A stretch of 64,000 bases of DNA from Terriglobia bacterium (GTDB taxonomy: Bacteria > Acidobacteriota > Terriglobia > Terriglobales > Acidobacteriaceae), in assembly GCA_020072845.1 (NCBI GenBank), contig JAIQGF010000008.1, positions 186,001 to 250,000 on the forward strand, written 5' to 3'. The notes beneath the pieces were generated by a model. It worked only from the letters and a program-made list of their open reading frames with translations, was not told the DNA's origin and made no database searches. Every line of letters begins with the position of its first letter. The stretch's first letter is position 1. Shown here one piece after another: positions 34,827 through 44,005 of this stretch. A program made the translations under genes and the position numbers.

Positions 34827-36362
34827 ATGGGACTGGATCGGCTGGATCTGATCATCATTGCGGTGTACCTGGCGGGCATCACCGCCTTCGGGGTCAGGTT
34901 CCGCAAGCGCCAGCACACGCTCCGCGACTACTTCCTCGCCGACCGCAACGTGCCGTGGTGGGCGATTTCGCTCTCCATTGTCGCCGCCGAAACCAGCACG
35001 CTCACCATCATCAGCATTCCCGGGCTTGCCTACCGCAGCAACATGACGTTCCTGCAGCTGGTGCTGGGCTACGTGGTGGGACGCTTCATCATCAGCTTGC
35101 TGCTCATCCCGCACTATTTCCGCGGCGAGCTGTACACCGCCTACCAGTTGATGGAGAGGCGCTTCGGCGGCAAGCTGCGCTCGCTGACCGCGAGCCTGTT
35201 CCTGATCACGCGGTCGGCGGCGGAAGGGGTGCGCGTTTTCGCCGTCGCCATCGTGGTGCGGATCACGCTGGGCGCCGTGCTGCGCGGCTTCAGCGACTTA
35301 CAGCGCGACGCGATCGCCATCGGCATCGTGACCGCGCTGACCCTGATCTACACCTTCGAAGGCGGTATGACGGCGGTGATCTGGACCGACGTGGTGCAGA
35401 TGTTCATCTACGTAGGCGGAACGCTGGCCGGGTTCGTGACCCTGCTGCACCTGGTGCCGGGCGGATGGCCGGGTGTGCAATCGCTGGCCGGCGCGGCGGG
35501 AAAATTCCGGGTGTTCGACTTCTCACCGGAGTTTTTCAAGGTGTACACGTTCTGGGCAGGCTTGATCGGCGGCGCCTTCCTGACCACGGCGAGCCACGGC
35601 ACCGACCAGTTGATCGTGCAGCGGCTGCTGGCGGCGCGCTCCGAGGGACAGTCGAAGCTGGCGCTCATCGCCAGCGGCTTTGCGGTGTTTTTTCAATTCG
35701 GTTTGTTCCTGCTGGTCGGCGTGCTCCTGTACGCCCTGTATCACACCGCCGCCCGGCCGCCGGCGTGGGCTTCTTACGACGAGATTTTTCCCACGTTTAT
35801 CGTGACCCGCATGCCGCACGGAATTTCCGGCCTGCTGATCGCCGCGATACTGGCGGCGGCAATGAGTAACCTGAGCGCCGCGCTCAATTCCCTCTCCTCC
35901 AGCTCGATCGTGGATTTCTATTTGCGGCGGCATCCCCAGACCAGCGACCGCGAGCGCCTGCGCCTGTCGCGAGCTTCTACCCTGCTGTGGGCGCTGGTGC
36001 TGTTCGCACTGGCGATGCTTTCGCGCAACATCAAGGTGGTGGTCGAGGTCGGACTGGCGATTGCCTCGGTGGCCTACGGGGCGCTACTGGGCGTGTTTGG
36101 GCTGGGCGTCCTCACCAAGCGTGCCAATGAACGTGGCGCCATGGTGGGATTCTTCTGCGGCTTCGTTTTCAACCTTTATCTCTGGCAGGAGCAGCGGTTG
36201 TGGGCGGCGGTTGCGCGCTCCACCGGCTTCTCGCTGGCGCTGCCCCGCGGAGGCGTGCCGTTCACCTGGTATGTTGCCCTGGGTTCCTCGGTGACGTTTG
36301 CCATCGGATACGCGGCCAGCCTGCTGTACGCGCGGGAGAAGAGGACGGGCGTGCATGCCTGA
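34827..36362 (+). CDS. Sodium:solute symporter (SSS family)
   Basis: The 511-residue inner-membrane protein has about 13 hydrophobic helices. The SSS signatures include DYFLADRNVPWWAISLSIVA, the sodium-site ETSTLTIISIPG, YTFEGGMTAVIWTDVVQMFI and ASHGTDQLIVQRLLAA. Solute specificity is unknown; the sugar kinase on the opposite side suggests sugars, and some relatives carry sialic acid or amino acids. ATG at 34827 is chosen because the first membrane helix follows after a few residues. Its stop overlaps the next gene by eight bases. Confidence 0.92.
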   Translation: MGLDRLDLIIIAVYLAGITAFGVRFRKRQHTLRDYFLADRNVPWWAISLSIVAAETSTLTIISIPGLAYRSNMTFLQLVLGYVVGRFIISLLLIPHYFRGELYTAYQLMERRFGGKLRSLTASLFLITRSAAEGVRVFAVAIVVRITLGAVLRGFSDLQRDAIAIGIVTALTLIYTFEGGMTAVIWTDVVQMFIYVGGTLAGFVTLLHLVPGGWPGVQSLAGAAGKFRVFDFSPEFFKVYTFWAGLIGGAFLTTASHGTDQLIVQRLLAARSEGQSKLALIASGFAVFFQFGLFLLVGVLLYALYHTAARPPAWASYDEIFPTFIVTRMPHGISGLLIAAILAAAMSNLSAALNSLSSSSIVDFYLRRHPQTSDRERLRLSRASTLLWALVLFALAMLSRNIKVVVEVGLAIASVAYGALLGVFGLGVLTKRANERGAMVGFFCGFVFNLYLWQEQRLWAAVARSTGFSLALPRGGVPFTWYVALGSSVTFAIGYAASLLYAREKRTGVHA

Positions 36363-37740
36363 CACGGCGCCGAATTCGAACAAGAGGCGCGAGCTGGCGC
36401 GCGACCTGACGGTGAGCCACGCCGGCGCGATCGTGGTGGGCACCATCATTGGCAGCGGAATTTTCCTGGTGCCGGCGGAGATGATGCAGGCGGTCGGCTC
36501 CGCCGAGGTGGTGTACCTGGCGTGGATCGTGGGCGGGCTGCTGTCCATGTTTGGAGCGCTCACCTACTCGGAACTGGCCGCCATGAAGCCGCAGGCCGGC
36601 GGCGAGTATGTGTACATGCGCGACGGCTACGGTCCGCTCGGCGGATTTTTGTACGCCTGGACGTACTTCGTGATCGCCAAGCCGGGATCCATGGCCAGCA
36701 TCGTCACCGGCTTGGTGCGCATCCTCAGCAACCTGAACGCGCTGCAATTCCTGGGTGAAACCCGCGTGGATGGCTGGCATCCCACCGTCTCCGGACAAGC
36801 GGTCGCCATCGGCGCCATCGTACTCATCAGCTTCATCAACTACATCGGCGTAAGAAAAGCGGGCGAGTTCCAGTTGTTTTTCACGATGTTGAAGGTGGCG
36901 CTGATCCTGGCGATTGTCGGCATGGGATTCGCGTACGCAAAAGGAAGCCTGGGAAATTTTGGCACTCACTATTCGCTGGCGCGCGGCGGCATGGCAGGAT
37001 TCATGGCGGCGCTGCTGGCGTCGCTGTGGGCTTATGACGGGTGGAACCTGGTGACCACGGTGTCGGCGGAGATTCGCGATCCGCAGCGCAGTTTGCCGCG
37101 AGCCTTGATCGCGGGGGTGGCGACGGTCGCAGGGTTGTACATCCTGGTGAACGCGGCGGTGCAGTACGTCATCCCGGCGGAGATGATCGCCCGCTCCAGC
37201 AGCCCGGCGCTGGACGCAATCCGGTGGGCCGGGCATGGGATCTTGACTGTGGTGCTGATTGCCATGGCGCTGGCCATGCTTGCCACCTTGAACGGCAGCA
37301 CGATGACGGGGGCGCGTGTGCCGTTTGCCGTGGCCCGCGATGGCTACTTCTTCTCCGGCCTGGCAAAAGTGCACGAGCGCTTCCGCACGCCATCCACGGC
37401 GATCGTGTTGCAGGCAGTGCTGGCGGTTGCGCTGCTGCTGTTCGCGGGCAGTTTTCAGCAACTGTTCTCGCTGACGCTGTTTGCGGAATGGCTGTTCTAC
37501 CTGCTGGTCACGAGCACCGTCTTCATCTTCCGGCGTCGCGAGCCGGACGCGCCGCGGCCGTATCGTGTATGGGGCTATCCGGCGGTTCCCGCGGTGTTCA
37601 TTGCGGCCTCGGCGGTGCTGCTCTACTACACCTTTGCGGCCAACGTGCGCAATTCGCTGCTGGGTTGTCTGGTCATCCTCGCGGGAATTCCGGTGTACCT
37701 GGTGTTCAGGGGCAAGCGGCAGGCAAGGAGCGAGGCATAA
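36355..37740 (+). CDS. APC-family amino acid permease
   Basis: A 461-residue, 12-helix transporter. The first helix has the APC substrate-binding signature VGTIIGSGIFLVP, followed by LAWIVGGLLSMFGALTYSEL and the GGEYVYMRDGYG loop. Helix 6 has LWAYDGWN. This is the L-type (LAT)/APC superfamily pattern for amino acid transport. The start overlaps the end of the symporter (ATGCCTGA), so the two transporters are translationally coupled. An unusual pairing: the two belong to related LeuT-fold superfamilies but not to one complex. Confidence 0.92.
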   Translation: MPDTAPNSNKRRELARDLTVSHAGAIVVGTIIGSGIFLVPAEMMQAVGSAEVVYLAWIVGGLLSMFGALTYSELAAMKPQAGGEYVYMRDGYGPLGGFLYAWTYFVIAKPGSMASIVTGLVRILSNLNALQFLGETRVDGWHPTVSGQAVAIGAIVLISFINYIGVRKAGEFQLFFTMLKVALILAIVGMGFAYAKGSLGNFGTHYSLARGGMAGFMAALLASLWAYDGWNLVTTVSAEIRDPQRSLPRALIAGVATVAGLYILVNAAVQYVIPAEMIARSSSPALDAIRWAGHGILTVVLIAMALAMLATLNGSTMTGARVPFAVARDGYFFSGLAKVHERFRTPSTAIVLQAVLAVALLLFAGSFQQLFSLTLFAEWLFYLLVTSTVFIFRRREPDAPRPYRVWGYPAVPAVFIAASAVLLYYTFAANVRNSLLGCLVILAGIPVYLVFRGKRQARSEA

Positions 37741-37835
37741 GGCGCAAGGCCTTCCACATTACCAATGGAACTCCTAAGGTGGAATTGTGCTTGCTCCAGC
37801 GGCGAGTTCCAAGTAATTTGCAGCAAGGCGGGTAA

Positions 37836-38177
37836 ATGGCGAAAACACACAGCGAAAAGCGGTCGAGCAAGCGAGTCAAGGCGCGGGATAAGGTAAAGGT
37901 CAAGGTGGGAAACGGCGCTGTCCGGAACGCCGAGGCGCAGCTTCGCGACGTCAGCTTGCGCGGTGTGTACTTGTACCTGCAAAACAAGGTGATGGAGGGC
38001 TCGACTCTGGAAGTCGTGCTGCCGTTGCCGCAGGGCATCCTGGCCGGACCGGAAAATTGGATTCGCTGCAAGTGCCGCGTCGTGCGGGTGGAAAACAAAG
38101 ACGGCCCGGAATACGGCGTGGCCGCCACGATCGAAGAATTTGAGCCGGTGGACACCACGAAACTGAAGCAAGCGTAG
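37836..38177 (+). CDS. PilZ-domain protein
   Basis: A 113-residue single-domain protein. The N-terminal KRSSKRVKAR resembles the RxxxR c-di-GMP binding motif, and DVSLRGVYL matches the second motif (D/N)xSxxG. The rest is the PilZ barrel (GSTLEVVLPLP, RCKCRVVRVE, GVAATIEEFEP). It probably senses c-di-GMP in the cytoplasm, though the first motif is imperfect. The segment before it (37741-37835) carries a GGAACTC/GAGTTCC inverted repeat. Confidence 0.8.
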   Translation: MAKTHSEKRSSKRVKARDKVKVKVGNGAVRNAEAQLRDVSLRGVYLYLQNKVMEGSTLEVVLPLPQGILAGPENWIRCKCRVVRVENKDGPEYGVAATIEEFEPVDTTKLKQA

Positions 38178-38211
38178 GAGCAGTTTCAAGTTTCAGTTTC
38201 AGTTTCAGCTA
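38178..38211. repeat. TTTCAG word array
   Basis: GCAGTTTCAAGTTTCAGTTT and CAGTTTCAGC. The same word as at 21405 and 30498, here between convergent pilZ and glgA. Confidence 0.7.
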
Positions 38212-39669
38212 AGCCGCCGTCACACTCCGCAGTTGCCGCACGCGCTCGTAGATCTTCACGTACTCCCGGGCTGACGCGGTCCAGGAAAAATCCTTATTCA
38301 TGCCGTTGCGCATCAGCGCCTGCCAGCTTTCCTTGTCGCGAAACGCCTGCAGCGCGGCGCGCATAGTGGCCAGCAGCGCTTCCCCGCTGTACTCGGTGAA
38401 CTTGAAGCCGGTTCCCTTGCGGGTGTGCGGGTCCCAATTTTCGATGGTGTCGTCCAGACCGCCGGTGGCGCGCACCACCGGCACGGTGCCGTACTTCAGG
38501 CTGTAGATCTGGTTCAGGCCGCAGGGCTCATAGCGCGAAGGCATGAGGAACATGTCGGCGCCGGCCTCGATCTTGTGCGCGATTTTGTTGTCGTAGGCGA
38601 CCTTAACCGCGAACTTCTGCGGAAACTGCTTGTTGAGGCGGCGGAAGAGGTCTTCGTATTCCTTGTCGCCGGCGCCAAGCGCGACCACGATCATGTCCTC
38701 GCGCGCCAGCCGGTCGGCGACCTGCAAGATCAGGTCAAAGCCTTTCTGGGCCGCGAACCGCGACACGATGCCGATGACCGGCAACCTGGGATCGGCGTTG
38801 CGAACCCCGAATTCGGCCAGCAGATCCTGCTTGCATTTCGCTTTCCCGCCCAGGTCCTCGGGCGAATAGTGGGCGGCGATGAACTTATCAATCTGCGGGC
38901 TCCACTCGTTGTAGTCCACGCCGTTCAGGATGCCGGTAACTGTGCCGGCGCGCCCGCGCAGTACGCCTTCCAGCCCGAAGCCGTACTCGGCGGTCTGGAT
39001 TTCCTGGCTGTACTTCCGGCTGACGGTGGTGACGAAGTCGGAGAAGACGAGCGCGCCCTTCAGGAAGTTCAGCTTGCCGTAGAATTCCAGCTTATCAATC
39101 GTAAACAGGTCCCACGGCAGCATGAGCAGCGGCAGCGTGTCGGGCGGAAACAGGCCCTGGTAGCCCATGTTGTGAATGGTAAAGGCGGTCGCGACGTCGC
39201 GCAGCGCGGGATCTTCGGCATAGACGCTGCGCAGCAGGATGGGCAACAGCGCCGACTGCCAGTCGTGGCAGTGGAAAACGTCGGGCACGCCCAGGACCTT
39301 GCAGCCTTCGAGCACGGCGCGCGAATAGAGGGCGAAGCGCTCGGCGTTGTCGCGGTAGTCGCCCAGCGGCGTGCCGTACAGGGCGTCGCGTTCGAAGTAC
39401 GCCGGGTAGTCGATAAAGTAGAATTTGACCCCGGAGTGAGTGCCGCCGTCCACCACGGAGCAGAAACGGTAGCGGTCGTCGAAGGGGACGGTGATGCTGC
39501 ACACCACGGCCTTGGCGTCGGCCAGCTTAGTCTGCTTGTATTTCGGCAGGTAGACGGTGACGTCGTGGCCGAGAGCGGCCAGCGCCGGGGGCAACGCGCC
39601 GACCACGTCGGCCAGGCCGCCGGTTTTCGCGAATGGCACACACTCGGATGCCGCAAAGGCGATTTTCAT
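38209..39669 (-). CDS. glgA: Glycogen synthase
   Basis: A 486-residue GT5 ADP-glucose glycogen synthase: KIAFAASECVPFAKTGGLADVVGALP with the ADP-binding KTGGL, HCHDWQSALLP, GVDYNEWSP, and the C-terminal SRYEPCGLNQIYSLKYG with the catalytic Glu, then RATGGLDDTI. It adds glucose from ADP-glucose to growing glycogen. Start at 39669 is the MKIAF that begins every family member; the frame is open much further upstream only as a shadow of rsmA. It is divergent to rsmA with 60 bases between. Confidence 0.97.
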   Translation of the reverse strand: MKIAFAASECVPFAKTGGLADVVGALPPALAALGHDVTVYLPKYKQTKLADAKAVVCSITVPFDDRYRFCSVVDGGTHSGVKFYFIDYPAYFERDALYGTPLGDYRDNAERFALYSRAVLEGCKVLGVPDVFHCHDWQSALLPILLRSVYAEDPALRDVATAFTIHNMGYQGLFPPDTLPLLMLPWDLFTIDKLEFYGKLNFLKGALVFSDFVTTVSRKYSQEIQTAEYGFGLEGVLRGRAGTVTGILNGVDYNEWSPQIDKFIAAHYSPEDLGGKAKCKQDLLAEFGVRNADPRLPVIGIVSRFAAQKGFDLILQVADRLAREDMIVVALGAGDKEYEDLFRRLNKQFPQKFAVKVAYDNKIAHKIEAGADMFLMPSRYEPCGLNQIYSLKYGTVPVVRATGGLDDTIENWDPHTRKGTGFKFTEYSGEALLATMRAALQAFRDKESWQALMRNGMNKDFSWTASAREYVKIYERVRQLRSVTAA

Positions 39670-39729
39670 GCTGGGGAAGCCTCCGGGGATGGAACAATTT
39701 CGCGTCGAGGAAGTGAAAGGCAAGTCTAA

Positions 39730-40611
39730 ATGGCAAGTCGAAACAGGGTCAATGCCGCAATCGCTGAAGAGAAACCCCCACGACACCCGCCCAAGCTCGG
39801 GCAGCATTTCCTGGCCGATCGCGGCGCCGCGGAAAAGATTGTGAGCGCGCTGGGCGGTGTCGCCGCCGAGACCGTGGTGGAGATCGGGCCGGGCAAGGGA
39901 GTGCTGACCACCCTCCTGGCAAGAAATGCTGGCAAGCTGATCGCCATTGAACTCGACCGCGTGCTGGCGGCGCAGTTGCGTATGAAGTACGCGGCGTGGC
40001 CCAACGTCGAGATCATCGAAGGCGACATCCTCAAGATTGACCTCAGCACGGTGCTGGGGCCGCGGCCGGGAGCGCTGGCCGGTTTGGCGGATGCGCCCAA
40101 GCCGATCGCGCAGGTGATCGGGAACATCCCGTACTACATCACGTCCGACATCCTGCTGCGGCTGTTCAGCTATCACGCGTATTTCCAGCGGATCGTGATC
40201 ATGGTCCAGAAAGAGGTGGCGGACCGGATCGCGGCCAAGCCCGGCGGCAAGGACTACGGGCTGCTCTCGGCGACGGCGCAGCTGTATGCCAAAGTCGAGA
40301 AGCTGTTCACCGTTCCTCCGGGCGCGTTCGCGCCGCCGCCCAAGGTGCACTCGGCGGTGCTGCGGCTGACGGTCGTGCCGCAATGGGAGCGCCTGCAGGT
40401 GCCGGAGCGCGAATTCATTGAGTTTCTCAAGCTGTCGTTCGGGCAGAAGCGCAAGACGCTGGTCAATAATCTGAAGCCGCGCTACGACGCTGCGCTGGTA
40501 CAGGCGGCCCTGAAGAAAGCGGGCGTGCGCGCCGATGCCCGAAGTGAAACTCTGCCCCTGGAAAAAGCCGCGGCAGTGCTTCGGATGCTGCGGGCAAACG
40601 AGCTATCCTAG
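39730..40611 (+). CDS. rsmA: 16S rRNA (adenine1518-N6/adenine1519-N6) dimethyltransferase
   Basis: A complete 293-residue KsgA/RsmA protein. It has KLGQHFLADRGAAEKI at the start, the SAM-binding VEIGPGKGVLTTLLA, the acidic loop IEGDILKID, the catalytic NIPYYITS and MVQKEVADRI. The C-terminal helical domain (FLKLSFGQKRKTLVNNL) fits. It dimethylates two adjacent adenines of 16S rRNA in late 30S assembly. Confidence 0.97.
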   Translation: MASRNRVNAAIAEEKPPRHPPKLGQHFLADRGAAEKIVSALGGVAAETVVEIGPGKGVLTTLLARNAGKLIAIELDRVLAAQLRMKYAAWPNVEIIEGDILKIDLSTVLGPRPGALAGLADAPKPIAQVIGNIPYYITSDILLRLFSYHAYFQRIVIMVQKEVADRIAAKPGGKDYGLLSATAQLYAKVEKLFTVPPGAFAPPPKVHSAVLRLTVVPQWERLQVPEREFIEFLKLSFGQKRKTLVNNLKPRYDAALVQAALKKAGVRADARSETLPLEKAAAVLRMLRANELS

Positions 40612-40624
40612 GGTGCGAGGCCTA

Positions 40625-40740
40625 GGGCATTCACCACCGAGGCACCGAGTTCACCGAGGGCCACCGAGTATCCTATTTCGCTGTTTCGATTTGATAGCTC
40701 GGTGTTCCTCGGTGTCCTCGGTGTCTCGGTGGTGCACAAA
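40625..40740. repeat. Word arrays, inverted pair (CACCGAGG / CTCGGTGT)
   Basis: CACCACCGAGGCACCGAGTT and CACCGAGGGCCACCGAG (about 40633-40668) face GCTCGGTGTTCCTCGGTGTC, CTCGGTGTCTCGGTGGTGCA (about 40697-40738). The two halves are long and nearly complementary, so the transcript between rsmA and amrB could form a stem of about 30 pairs. Confidence 0.78.
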
Positions 40741-40764
40741 GAACTGACACCCCCGGAGGAAGTC

Positions 40765-41577
40765 ATGGCGACATTCATCCGGCCTCCCGCGGTTGCGGGA
40801 CGTTTCTACCCTAACAATCCCGACCGATTGTTGCAGGAAGTCCGCGGCTACACCGAAGTGACGGGCGAGAAGCTGCGCGCCATCGGCTGCGTGGTGCCGC
40901 ACGCCGGATACATGTATTCCGGGCATGTCGCGGGTGCGGTGTATGCGCGGCTGGAGCTGCCGAAAACCTTCATCATCCTGTGCCCCAACCACACCGGCAT
41001 GGGGCAACCGCTGGCCATCATGAGCGAGGGCGCGTGGATGACGCCCCTGGGCAATGTTCGCATTGACAGCGCGCTCGCCAACGCGCTCCTGCAAACCTTT
41101 CCGCAGCTCACCGAAGATGTGATCGCGCACCGCGCCGAGCACGCGCTCGAAGTGCAATTGCCGTTCCTGCAGGCGCTGGTCGGAGACTTTTCCTTTGTGC
41201 CGATCACCGTCGGCGTAGGTCAAGTGGAGGTGCTGGAGGCGCTCGGCGACGCCATGGCGCGCGTCATCAGCGCACAGGCGCAGCCTCCGCTGATCGTTTC
41301 CTCCAGCGACATGAACCACTATGAGTCCGACAAGATCACGCGGGTGAAGGACCGTAAGGCAATCGACAAGATTCTCGCACTCGATGCCCGCGGGCTGTTC
41401 GACGTGGTCAGGCGGGAGAACATCAGCATGTGCGGCTACGCGCCCACGGTGGCAATGCTCACCGCCGCCCAGCGCCTGGGCGCGAAGCGAGCGCAGGTGA
41501 TTAAGTACGGAACCTCCGGCGACATCTCCGGCGACCGCGAGCAGGTGGTGGGATACGCGGGAATCGCAGTGATTTAG
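40765..41577 (+). CDS. amrB: MEMO1-family protein (AmmeMemoRadiSam system protein B)
   Basis: The 270-residue protein belongs to the Memo/AmrB family, relatives of class III extradiol dioxygenases. It has RPPAVAGRFYP, CVVPHAGYMYSGHVAG with conserved His, CPNHTGMGQP, AEHALEVQLPFLQ and SSSDMNHYE. AmrB usually occurs with an AMMECR1 protein and a radical SAM enzyme; neither is nearby here. Function is unproven. ATG at 40765 follows GGAGGAAG. Confidence 0.93.
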   Translation: MATFIRPPAVAGRFYPNNPDRLLQEVRGYTEVTGEKLRAIGCVVPHAGYMYSGHVAGAVYARLELPKTFIILCPNHTGMGQPLAIMSEGAWMTPLGNVRIDSALANALLQTFPQLTEDVIAHRAEHALEVQLPFLQALVGDFSFVPITVGVGQVEVLEALGDAMARVISAQAQPPLIVSSSDMNHYESDKITRVKDRKAIDKILALDARGLFDVVRRENISMCGYAPTVAMLTAAQRLGAKRAQVIKYGTSGDISGDREQVVGYAGIAVI

Positions 41578-41650
41578 TGATTGGGCGACCCGGCGTCCCA
41601 GCGACTTCCGCAAATCACTCAATCACAAATCACTGAATCACCAAATCACT
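41578..41650. repeat. Word array (AATCACTG)
   Basis: AATCACTCAATCACAAATCA and CTGAATCACCAAATCACTTT form a varied run (about 41612-41650) between the convergent amrB and FecR genes. Confidence 0.65.
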
Positions 41651-43013
41651 TTGGCGGTCTGCTCCCGCCACTGCTGTGGCTCCCGCCGCTGTGCCCGCCG
41701 CCTGAAGGCGCGGCGGAATGCGCCGCTGTCGGAGCCGACGCACGCGGCGAAGGCTGCGGGTGCGGTCCGGGTGCACCGCGACCCGGGTAATGCGGGCGCA
41801 TGTCGGGACGCGGGCCGCCGCGTATAGGTATCGGCGAGCCCGGGGCAGCGATGCCCGTCCCGGGAGCGGGAGCGCCCGCCGGTGCCGCCACCGTCGTATC
41901 CGCGTTTCTGCCACCCAAGAATCCCTCGGCCGGCCCGACTTTGCGGTGATCGCGAATCACACCGTTGTCCACCACCACCGTCGGATAGGGGTTCGCTCTG
42001 CCACCTCCGCCGACCACCGTCACTGGAGGCGGCGGCTTGGGACCGTGGTAGAACCGCGGCGGATTATAGACCGGCGGCACGGTGTACCAGGTGTTCCACA
42101 ATCCTGGCCGCCATGCCCAACCGCAGTTGCTACTAAACATCCACGAGCCGTAGCGGTATGGTGTCCAGCCCCACGGATAAGTTGAAACCCAGGTATATCC
42201 GAAGCTCGGGTACCAAGCCCAGGCGCCGTTGTAGAACGGGTCCCAGCCGTAGCCGACGCCGAAGGGCCGCCACATCATGCCGTAACCCGGGCAGCTATTC
42301 CAGGATCCGTAATAGTTCAGATCGCTGGCGCCGTAATAGTAGGGCGAGTGCATGTTGTAAGAGCTGGACGCGTACTGCAAGGCGTAGTTGATGCGGTCGT
42401 TGTCCCACTCGTCGAAGCTCTCGGGCGCAACGCTCTTCGCCAGATCGTAGCCGCCGTGATCGGCAACATCGAAGGTGAGAGTTTCGTTTTTCTTGACCGT
42501 CAGGTGCGCTTGCGGATCGTTGATATCCAGGTCGCCCTTGAACACCGCCAGTTCGGGATTGCCGCCGGCGAGATCGAGGCGGAAGTGGACGTTGCGGTCC
42601 GCGGTGATTTCACGGTTAGCAAAGGCGACGCGGAAATTGTCGTCGCGCTTGTGCCGGACGCTGAAATAGGCGGTGCCCTGGCTGACCAGCACGGTGGTGA
42701 CGCGCGCGCCCGAGGAGCGCAGCCCCAGCGCCGGGAATTCGACAGCGGTGCGCGGCGCCAGGCGCAGCGTGGTGCCGTCTTCAAACTCCACTTCGGCGCG
42801 GGCGTCGTCCGCGGTGGAAAGTTTCATGCCCTGCGTGATGGGCATGTTCATGATGGCTTTTTCGAATCCCTGTCCCCGATCGATCTGCACCGCGCCGTCC
42901 ACCAGGCTGAGGCGCACAATGCGGGCCTGGGAGTCGGCGCGAGCCGCGGGGGCGAACACCAATGCTGCTACCAGCACGAGCAGCAAAGACACCACCACCC
43001 TGCGTGTCGTCAT
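41646..43013 (-). CDS. Secreted FecR-domain protein with aromatic-rich tail (DUF6600-like)
   Basis: A 455-residue protein with a signal peptide (VVVSLLLVLVAALVFAPAARA). Residues about 28-170 are a FecR domain (RIVRLSLVDGAVQIDRGQGF, GMKLSTADDARAEVEFEDGT, RLAPRTAVEFPAL). Then comes a Tyr/Trp/Gly-rich segment (YYYGASDLNYYGSWNSCPGY, WYPSFGYTWVSTYPWGWTPY) of the DUF6600 type, and a Pro/Gly-rich low-complexity end. It lacks the N-terminal anti-sigma and membrane regions of true FecR, so signalling through a sigma factor is unlikely. It probably acts as a structural surface protein. Family labels are from pattern memory. Confidence 0.8.
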   Translation of the reverse strand: MTTRRVVVSLLLVLVAALVFAPAARADSQARIVRLSLVDGAVQIDRGQGFEKAIMNMPITQGMKLSTADDARAEVEFEDGTTLRLAPRTAVEFPALGLRSSGARVTTVLVSQGTAYFSVRHKRDDNFRVAFANREITADRNVHFRLDLAGGNPELAVFKGDLDINDPQAHLTVKKNETLTFDVADHGGYDLAKSVAPESFDEWDNDRINYALQYASSSYNMHSPYYYGASDLNYYGSWNSCPGYGMMWRPFGVGYGWDPFYNGAWAWYPSFGYTWVSTYPWGWTPYRYGSWMFSSNCGWAWRPGLWNTWYTVPPVYNPPRFYHGPKPPPPVTVVGGGGRANPYPTVVVDNGVIRDHRKVGPAEGFLGGRNADTTVAAPAGAPAPGTGIAAPGSPIPIRGGPRPDMRPHYPGRGAPGPHPQPSPRASAPTAAHSAAPSGGGHSGGSHSSGGSRPPK

Positions 43014-43075
43014 AGGAGCCTCCGCGGATTACTCCGTCTACCCTATCTAACCCGCATTGTAGCGCGGAGTTGCGG

Positions 43076-43188
43076 CGGGAGTAAGGAGTCCCGAGACGCG
43101 AGTCCCGGGTGAGCAGCCCGGAACCCGATTTACAGCTTCCGGCAGGCCCGCGTGACACCCGCGACCCGGGTCTCGGGACTCGGGACTT
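43076..43188. repeat. Word arrays, inverted pair (CGAGTCCCGG / CCGGGTCTCGGGAC)
   Basis: GGAGTCCCGAGACGCGAGTC and CCGGGTGAGC (about 43084-43112) face GCGACCCGGGTCTCGGGACT and CGGGACTT (about 43160-43187). The two halves complement each other, so this gap between two minus-strand genes could form a terminator-like stem. Confidence 0.7.
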
Positions 43189-43903
43189 ATTGCGGAGCGG
43201 CGGCGCGGGCTGCGGGATTCGACTTGATGACTTGCAGCAGGTGCTCGGCCCGGCGGCGGGTCACGTTCAGGATGGAGCTGTCGTTGAAGACGCGCTCCAG
43301 TTGCGGCGCAACCGCCTGCAACTCCCCCAGCCGCTTGTTCTTTTCCTGCTCCTCCATGGACTTGAGTTCCGCCTCCAAGCCGAGCTTGTCATAACGGTGG
43401 AGATAGTCCAGCCGGCGCCCGAATTCCATGGTGTTGGATATGTTCTGGAAGATGGTGGTCAGCTCCTGCAGTTGCGGGTTGGTGGAGTAGTTGTACGTGG
43501 TATGGGTTTCCCGGTCGGCCCAGGCGCACTTCAGCGTTTTGGCGCCCATGTTGGCCAGACGGCCGCCGCGGTATTCAAATTGACCCTTGAAGCACTGGAG
43601 GGCCAGGGCGAGGTCGAAAATGCGAACACGCGTCGGATCGGTAACCACGAACTGCTGCGCGTAGGGTTGCATCGGCGCGGCGTCGGCGGCGGCGGAGACC
43701 TCACCGGCGTGGTACGTCGCCTTGCCATCGGGTTCCACGACGATCCAGTAGTGCGGTGGCGTGCTGCCCTCCAGAAGGAAATCAAAGGAGACAATCGGGA
43801 GCACGGCCTGCTTGGCCATCGGCTCGGGCTTGGGAGATTGCGCCCGGCACGCGCATGACAATGCGAGCCACGCCAACAGGACGGTCAAGGTGCGATAGAC
43901 CAT
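43187..43903 (-). CDS. Exported protein of unknown function
   Basis: A 238-residue protein with a signal peptide (YRTLTVLLAWLALSCACRAQ), possibly a lipoprotein given the Cys. A strand-rich first half (LPIVSFDFLLEGSTPPHYWI, PTRVRIFDLALALQCFKG) is followed by a charged helical second half (EFGRRLDYLHRYDKLGLEAE, LKSMEEQEKNKRLGELQ). I recognise no family. ATG at 43903 is the one that gives a signal peptide; upstream codons of the open frame overlap ruvC and are noise. Confidence 0.72.
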   Translation of the reverse strand: MVYRTLTVLLAWLALSCACRAQSPKPEPMAKQAVLPIVSFDFLLEGSTPPHYWIVVEPDGKATYHAGEVSAAADAAPMQPYAQQFVVTDPTRVRIFDLALALQCFKGQFEYRGGRLANMGAKTLKCAWADRETHTTYNYSTNPQLQELTTIFQNISNTMEFGRRLDYLHRYDKLGLEAELKSMEEQEKNKRLGELQAVAPQLERVFNDSSILNVTRRRAEHLLQVIKSNPAARAAAPQ

Positions 43904-43914
43904 GCGGGAGACAG

Positions 43915-44005
43915 TGTAAATGGTCTTCAGTCTTCGGTCTTCAGTCGCCAGCGAACGCGCCTCGCTTGCCCGCCTGAAGGCTGACGCCTGGCGACTGAAG
44001 ACTAT
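43915..44005. repeat. Word array, inverted pair (GTCTTCAGTC / GACTGAAGAC)
   Basis: GGTCTTCAGTCTTCGGTCTT and CAGTCGCCAG (43923-43953) face GGCTGACGCCTGGCGACTGA and AGACTATG (about 43977-44004). A potential hairpin between ruvC and the next gene on the strand. Confidence 0.7.
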
